Source of the DNA: Acidobacteriota bacterium
GTDB lineage: Bacteria; Acidobacteriota; Blastocatellia; Pyrinomonadales; Pyrinomonadaceae
Length of the DNA: 15,041 bases
Assembly (NCBI GenBank): GCA_003222935.1
Contig: QHXL01000022.1
Coordinates: forward strand, 6,647 to 21,687
Direction of reading: 5' to 3'
Each line of letters begins with the position of its first letter. The first letter of the stretch is position 1. The notes beneath the pieces were generated by a model. That model saw only the letters and a program-made list of their open reading frames with translations, was not told the DNA's origin and searched no databases. Below are positions 12,071 through 15,041 of this stretch, piece by piece. Made by a program: the position numbers and the translations under genes.

Positions 12071-15041
12071 TTACGAGCGCGCACGCTTGATAACATACCG
12101 CGCGCCCGATTTGAATTCTCTGTCAAGAACTGTTGTTTCACCAGTTGACCATTGGACAGTAACGCTTCTGACTGCTTGCGCATCGGCCAGGCCAAAATAT
12201 GCGATTGGCCCATCGAATGAGAGATAACCGCCGCCTGCTTGAAGTTCTCGCATCTGGTGCTGGTCCTTGCCATAGTTGATGATGATCTTGCTGCCAATGC
12301 CATAATAGTTCCCCCGTTCGTCATGTAATTCAAAGGCTATGGATTGTCGTCGGGGAGTCTGATTCACATAAACAGACAGTGGACCAACAGTGGGCACGAC
12401 GATAATGTCCAGGTCGCCGTCGTTGTCTAAATCGAGATAGGTATAAGAAAGCGTGTTTAGATTGGACTCGAGTCCGTATTGCTCGGTGGCGTCTTCAAAA
12501 CGCTGGCCTGAAACATTTCGGTAAAAGTGATTTGACTCGGTCCTGACGCGGCGCACCCATCCATTAACCACGAAAAGATCCTGCCAACCGTCGTTATCGA
12601 GATCGGCAAATTTCGCATTCCACGTAAAGCCTGATTCAGTCAGACCGAATTGCTGGGTCTTCTCTTCAAAAACGTGCCCGGCGTTCTGTTTGAGTAAAAC
12701 ATTGACGCGCGATCGTTGCGGGATTGCCTGATACATTTCCGAGTTCGTGATTGCCTTAGATGGGGCAAAGTGGCTATGACAAAGAAATGAGAGATAGTCC
12801 CAGCCGTTTGGCAACTGGTCGCAGGTCTTTTCATTCCGACTCTCCACGGTGGCAGTTTGTACAATCTTAAAAGCAACACAAGCATCACGCTCAGGAGACG
12901 TTGGCAGGTTTCGACACTCCCAGATATCGCCGGGCGACATCGCATGCCCTGCAATTTGACGGAAGTTATAAAACTGTTCACAGCGCGAGTGTGCGCCCGG
13001 CTCGGTGAGTTCCGCACAAATTTCTGCCGGTGTTAGACGTCGAGCGGCGCCAACCTGGCCCGAGCGGTCGCGGTTCGAAACGGATCCAAAAAGAATTTCC
13101 GGTATCAAATCATTATCAAGATCCGCACTGCTGATACTCATCGTAAAATTCGTGGTGGCCGGAATCAGACCATCCGCTTTAGTCAGCAGCCGCAACTGTC
13201 CGTGACCATCGCCCAGATAGATCATATCGGGCGTTATCATGTCGTTGCCGACAAGTAGATCGAGCATCCCATCCTGATTGATGTCCGTGAGAAGCGTTGT
13301 CAACGACTCGCCATTCATCCCCGGGAGCGGTTGTAGTTCGAAGCCAGTGGGTCCTTGACGCAACCAGCTATTGTGCGTGCTGTTATACACAATGCCAGCT
13401 TCATTTTTGCCGGTTGGAGATACGTTGCCGAGCACGATGTCGAGTTTCCCGTCGCGGTCGAGGTCCCCAAAGGCAGGCGCGTTAGTCAGGACAGCATCCG
13501 GTTGATTAGGAATTTGAGTTAACTTTTCCTGGGTAAACCGTCCTTCCTGATTATAGATGACGTAATTTCCACGGCGCAGGGAGCTAAACCAAAGATCAAG
13601 CCAACCGTCGTTATTCAAATCCACAAGTGCAGCGTTGGCAATCAACAAGTCGTTTAAGATAGGAACTTCCGATCGCTGCTGTGTGAAAGTTGTGCCTTGT
13701 TGATTGAGATATACGGCCAGACCTACATCTGACGTGACAACAAAGTCCGTCCACCCATCACGATTGACGTCTCCTGACGCAATGCCTCTCGATACTGAGT
13801 AGCGGTAGTCCAGCTTTAACAGCGAATAGTTTTCATGTTCGCTGATGCCAAATTCCTTTTGATCGTAGCGGCGCATCAGTGGTTTATCTGTTGCTCCAGT
13901 TGCACGCGGTGAATTAAAAAGAATCCGGCTAGTCTGAAGCCCACCCGTCTCGCCAAGTGATTCCGCATGAAGTGCTGCGGTCTGCAATTGTGGCAATAAC
14001 GTTTCCGCCGGTGTTCCTTGTTTCAATCGATCTACGCGTGGCAATTCCAGGGGCGCAGCTCCTCTGGTGAAGGGTCGAAGAACGAGTTCCTCTTGACGAC
14101 CTAAATCCCACGAGTGATACCGGTTTCCTAAAACCCCGGCTGCCATTCCCAGCAACGTCAAGGTGACAAACATTCCGATAGCGATTGAGCGCGACATGCG
14201 GCGCCAGAGCGTCATAAACGGGTAAACGCTGAACACACCAAGCGTAAACAGCAGCACCGCCACGTATTTGACGGGGAGCCCCGCGTTATAAAGCACTGCG
14301 GTGAGAATGACGTCAAACGTCATCGGCGACGGCAGCAATAGTCCGATAATTGCCAGCAGGGCCATCGATACCAAACTCATCAGACGACCGTCCGGCAACA
14401 GGGTCGCGAGTTTATCGAGCGGCACCAGCGTCGCCATTGCTGCGCCCAACACGCCGGCCAGGATCATCAACGGCACGGTGATCTTGATCAGGTACCAGAG
14501 ATTGCGGGTGAAGTTGATAGTCAGCCAGCGTATCGCTTGCGGCCAGCCTTCTTTCGAGTCAGCCTCGCGGCAAAGATCTTCAGATTCAACGCAAAGCGCA
14601 TCCGTGAGTTTTTGCTCTACAGTATGGCTGATTAAGTCAGTCTTGTTTGAAATTTGTTCCGACGCTAACGGAGGATTCAGCCAGCGAGTCAGCAGTGGAA
14701 TTCCAATAAGTATGAAAGCGGCCGTCGTACCTATCTTCAGGAAGGCAAGCCATGATGGAAACATGGCAAACAGCATCGTTAGCACGATTACATTCAGGGT
14801 CGGCGAACTGACCATTGCCGCCAACATTGTTTCCGGCCGCGCTCCTGCCGCATAGAGTCCGTGAGCGACAGGCGTCGAGCAATTAACGCACAAACCGAGT
14901 GGCGAACCCATGACCACACCAAGGACGCTATTGGCAAAACGAGACTTGAAATTTAACCCGTTCAGAAATGGAAGCATCGTCATCAGAATCGCGCCGAAGA
15001 TGACACCGAATGTCATGCCTTTGCGATTCGTGTACATCCAG
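12071..15041 (-). CDS. Permease fused to FG-GAP beta-propeller and ASPIC/UnbV domain, partial (N-terminus beyond right edge)
   Basis: At least 988 residues; the frame stays open past the first visible ATG (15037) to the window edge, so the start is probably outside. Numbering is from that ATG. Residues 1-305 are a multi-helix membrane domain resembling predicted permeases of the PF03773/ArsP type, with S-P-L-G-L-C-V-N-C-S-T-P (45-56), A-G-A-R-P and S-S-P-T-L-N (78-82). After about residue 410 come FG-GAP/VCBS repeats with calcium-binding D-x-N/D-x-D-G signatures near 423, 473, 525, 585, 639, 812 and 869. A six-cysteine insert spans 674-753. The C-terminus (about 898-985) is an ASPIC/UnbV domain with G-I-G-S-K, G-G-G-Y, Y-F-G-L and V-Q-W-S-T-G-E. 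The propeller should be extracytoplasmic. It converges on the cyclase gene and is unlikely to belong to the cluster. Transport substrate unknown. Confidence 0.8.
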   Translation of the reverse strand, partial: WMYTNRKGMTFGVIFGAILMTMLPFLNGLNFKSRFANSVLGVVMGSPLGLCVNCSTPVAHGLYAAGARPETMLAAMVSSPTLNVIVLTMLFAMFPSWLAFLKIGTTAAFILIGIPLLTRWLNPPLASEQISNKTDLISHTVEQKLTDALCVESEDLCREADSKEGWPQAIRWLTINFTRNLWYLIKITVPLMILAGVLGAAMATLVPLDKLATLLPDGRLMSLVSMALLAIIGLLLPSPMTFDVILTAVLYNAGLPVKYVAVLLFTLGVFSVYPFMTLWRRMSRSIAIGMFVTLTLLGMAAGVLGNRYHSWDLGRQEELVLRPFTRGAAPLELPRVDRLKQGTPAETLLPQLQTAALHAESLGETGGLQTSRILFNSPRATGATDKPLMRRYDQKEFGISEHENYSLLKLDYRYSVSRGIASGDVNRDGWTDFVVTSDVGLAVYLNQQGTTFTQQRSEVPILNDLLIANAALVDLNNDGWLDLWFSSLRRGNYVIYNQEGRFTQEKLTQIPNQPDAVLTNAPAFGDLDRDGKLDIVLGNVSPTGKNEAGIVYNSTHNSWLRQGPTGFELQPLPGMNGESLTTLLTDINQDGMLDLLVGNDMITPDMIYLGDGHGQLRLLTKADGLIPATTNFTMSISSADLDNDLIPEILFGSVSNRDRSGQVGAARRLTPAEICAELTEPGAHSRCEQFYNFRQIAGHAMSPGDIWECRNLPTSPERDACVAFKIVQTATVESRNEKTCDQLPNGWDYLSFLCHSHFAPSKAITNSEMYQAIPQRSRVNVLLKQNAGHVFEEKTQQFGLTESGFTWNAKFADLDNDGWQDLFVVNGWVRRVRTESNHFYRNVSGQRFEDATEQYGLESNLNTLSYTYLDLDNDGDLDIIVVPTVGPLSVYVNQTPRRQSIAFELHDERGNYYGIGSKIIINYGKDQHQMRELQAGGGYLSFDGPIAYFGLADAQAVRSVTVQWSTGETTVLDREFKSGARYVIKRARS

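Noticed and set aside
14301..14855. Plus-strand open frame of 184 codons opposite the permease domain
   Set aside because: It is a shadow of the membrane-domain coding sequence on the opposite strand, with Ser/Arg/Ile-rich low-complexity composition.
1..15041. CRISPR arrays, tRNA/rRNA genes, insertion sequences or attachment sites
   Set aside because: No regularly spaced repeats, cloverleaf-forming stretches, transposase motifs or terminal inverted repeats were seen on either strand.

Overview
The window carries a two-armed (divergent) lasso-peptide biosynthetic gene cluster that is unusually rich in tailoring enzymes, plus an unrelated membrane-anchored FG-GAP protein gene at the right edge. 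Base composition is moderate (about half G+C by eye). The B1/B2-split lasso machinery, PF14907-type nucleotidyltransferase, HPr-kinase-like protein, sulfotransferases and a giant FG-GAP/ASPIC protein suggest an Acidobacteriota-like or other soil Gram-negative bacterium. This is a guess from gene content; no rRNA or marker gene is present.

Plus-strand arm (6222-12006): leader peptidase B2, an HPr-kinase-like lasso peptide kinase, a PAPS sulfotransferase, the PqqD-like leader-binding protein B1, a JmjC/cupin-4 2-oxoglutarate oxygenase, a 54-residue precursor peptide, and an asparagine-synthetase-like cyclase C. The genes overlap or lie close together, as in an operon. The precursor is missed if only ATG starts are allowed: it begins at a GTG with a strong AAGGAG site. 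It has a W-x-x-P-x-L...T-x leader and a predicted 17-residue core, GGAGDKDDQDDIFYTKS, resembling the paeninodin family in its G-x-G start and its Tyr/Ser C-terminus. A strong intrinsic-terminator-like hairpin lies inside the first codons of the cyclase gene, where it could attenuate transcription after the precursor.

Minus-strand arm (5929 to the left edge): nucleotidyltransferase, family 2 glycosyltransferase, ABC exporter, aspartyl/asparaginyl beta-hydroxylase-type oxygenase, a second sulfotransferase of another family, and a family 8 glycosyltransferase cut by the window edge. The 292-bp gap between the two arms (5930-6221) should hold the divergent promoters.

Working model (inference): B1 binds the leader, B2 cuts after Gln37, and C closes a ring from Gly1 to Asp8 (or Asp7). 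The kinase phosphorylates the C-terminal Ser, and the nucleotidyltransferase and glycosyltransferases build on that phosphate. One or both oxygenases hydroxylate Asp residues of the very acidic core, the sulfotransferases sulfate Tyr, Ser/Thr or a sugar, and the ABC transporter exports the product. The combination of kinase, nucleotidyltransferase, two 2OG oxygenases of different folds, two sulfotransferases of different families and two glycosyltransferases around one small precursor is the outstanding feature of the window.
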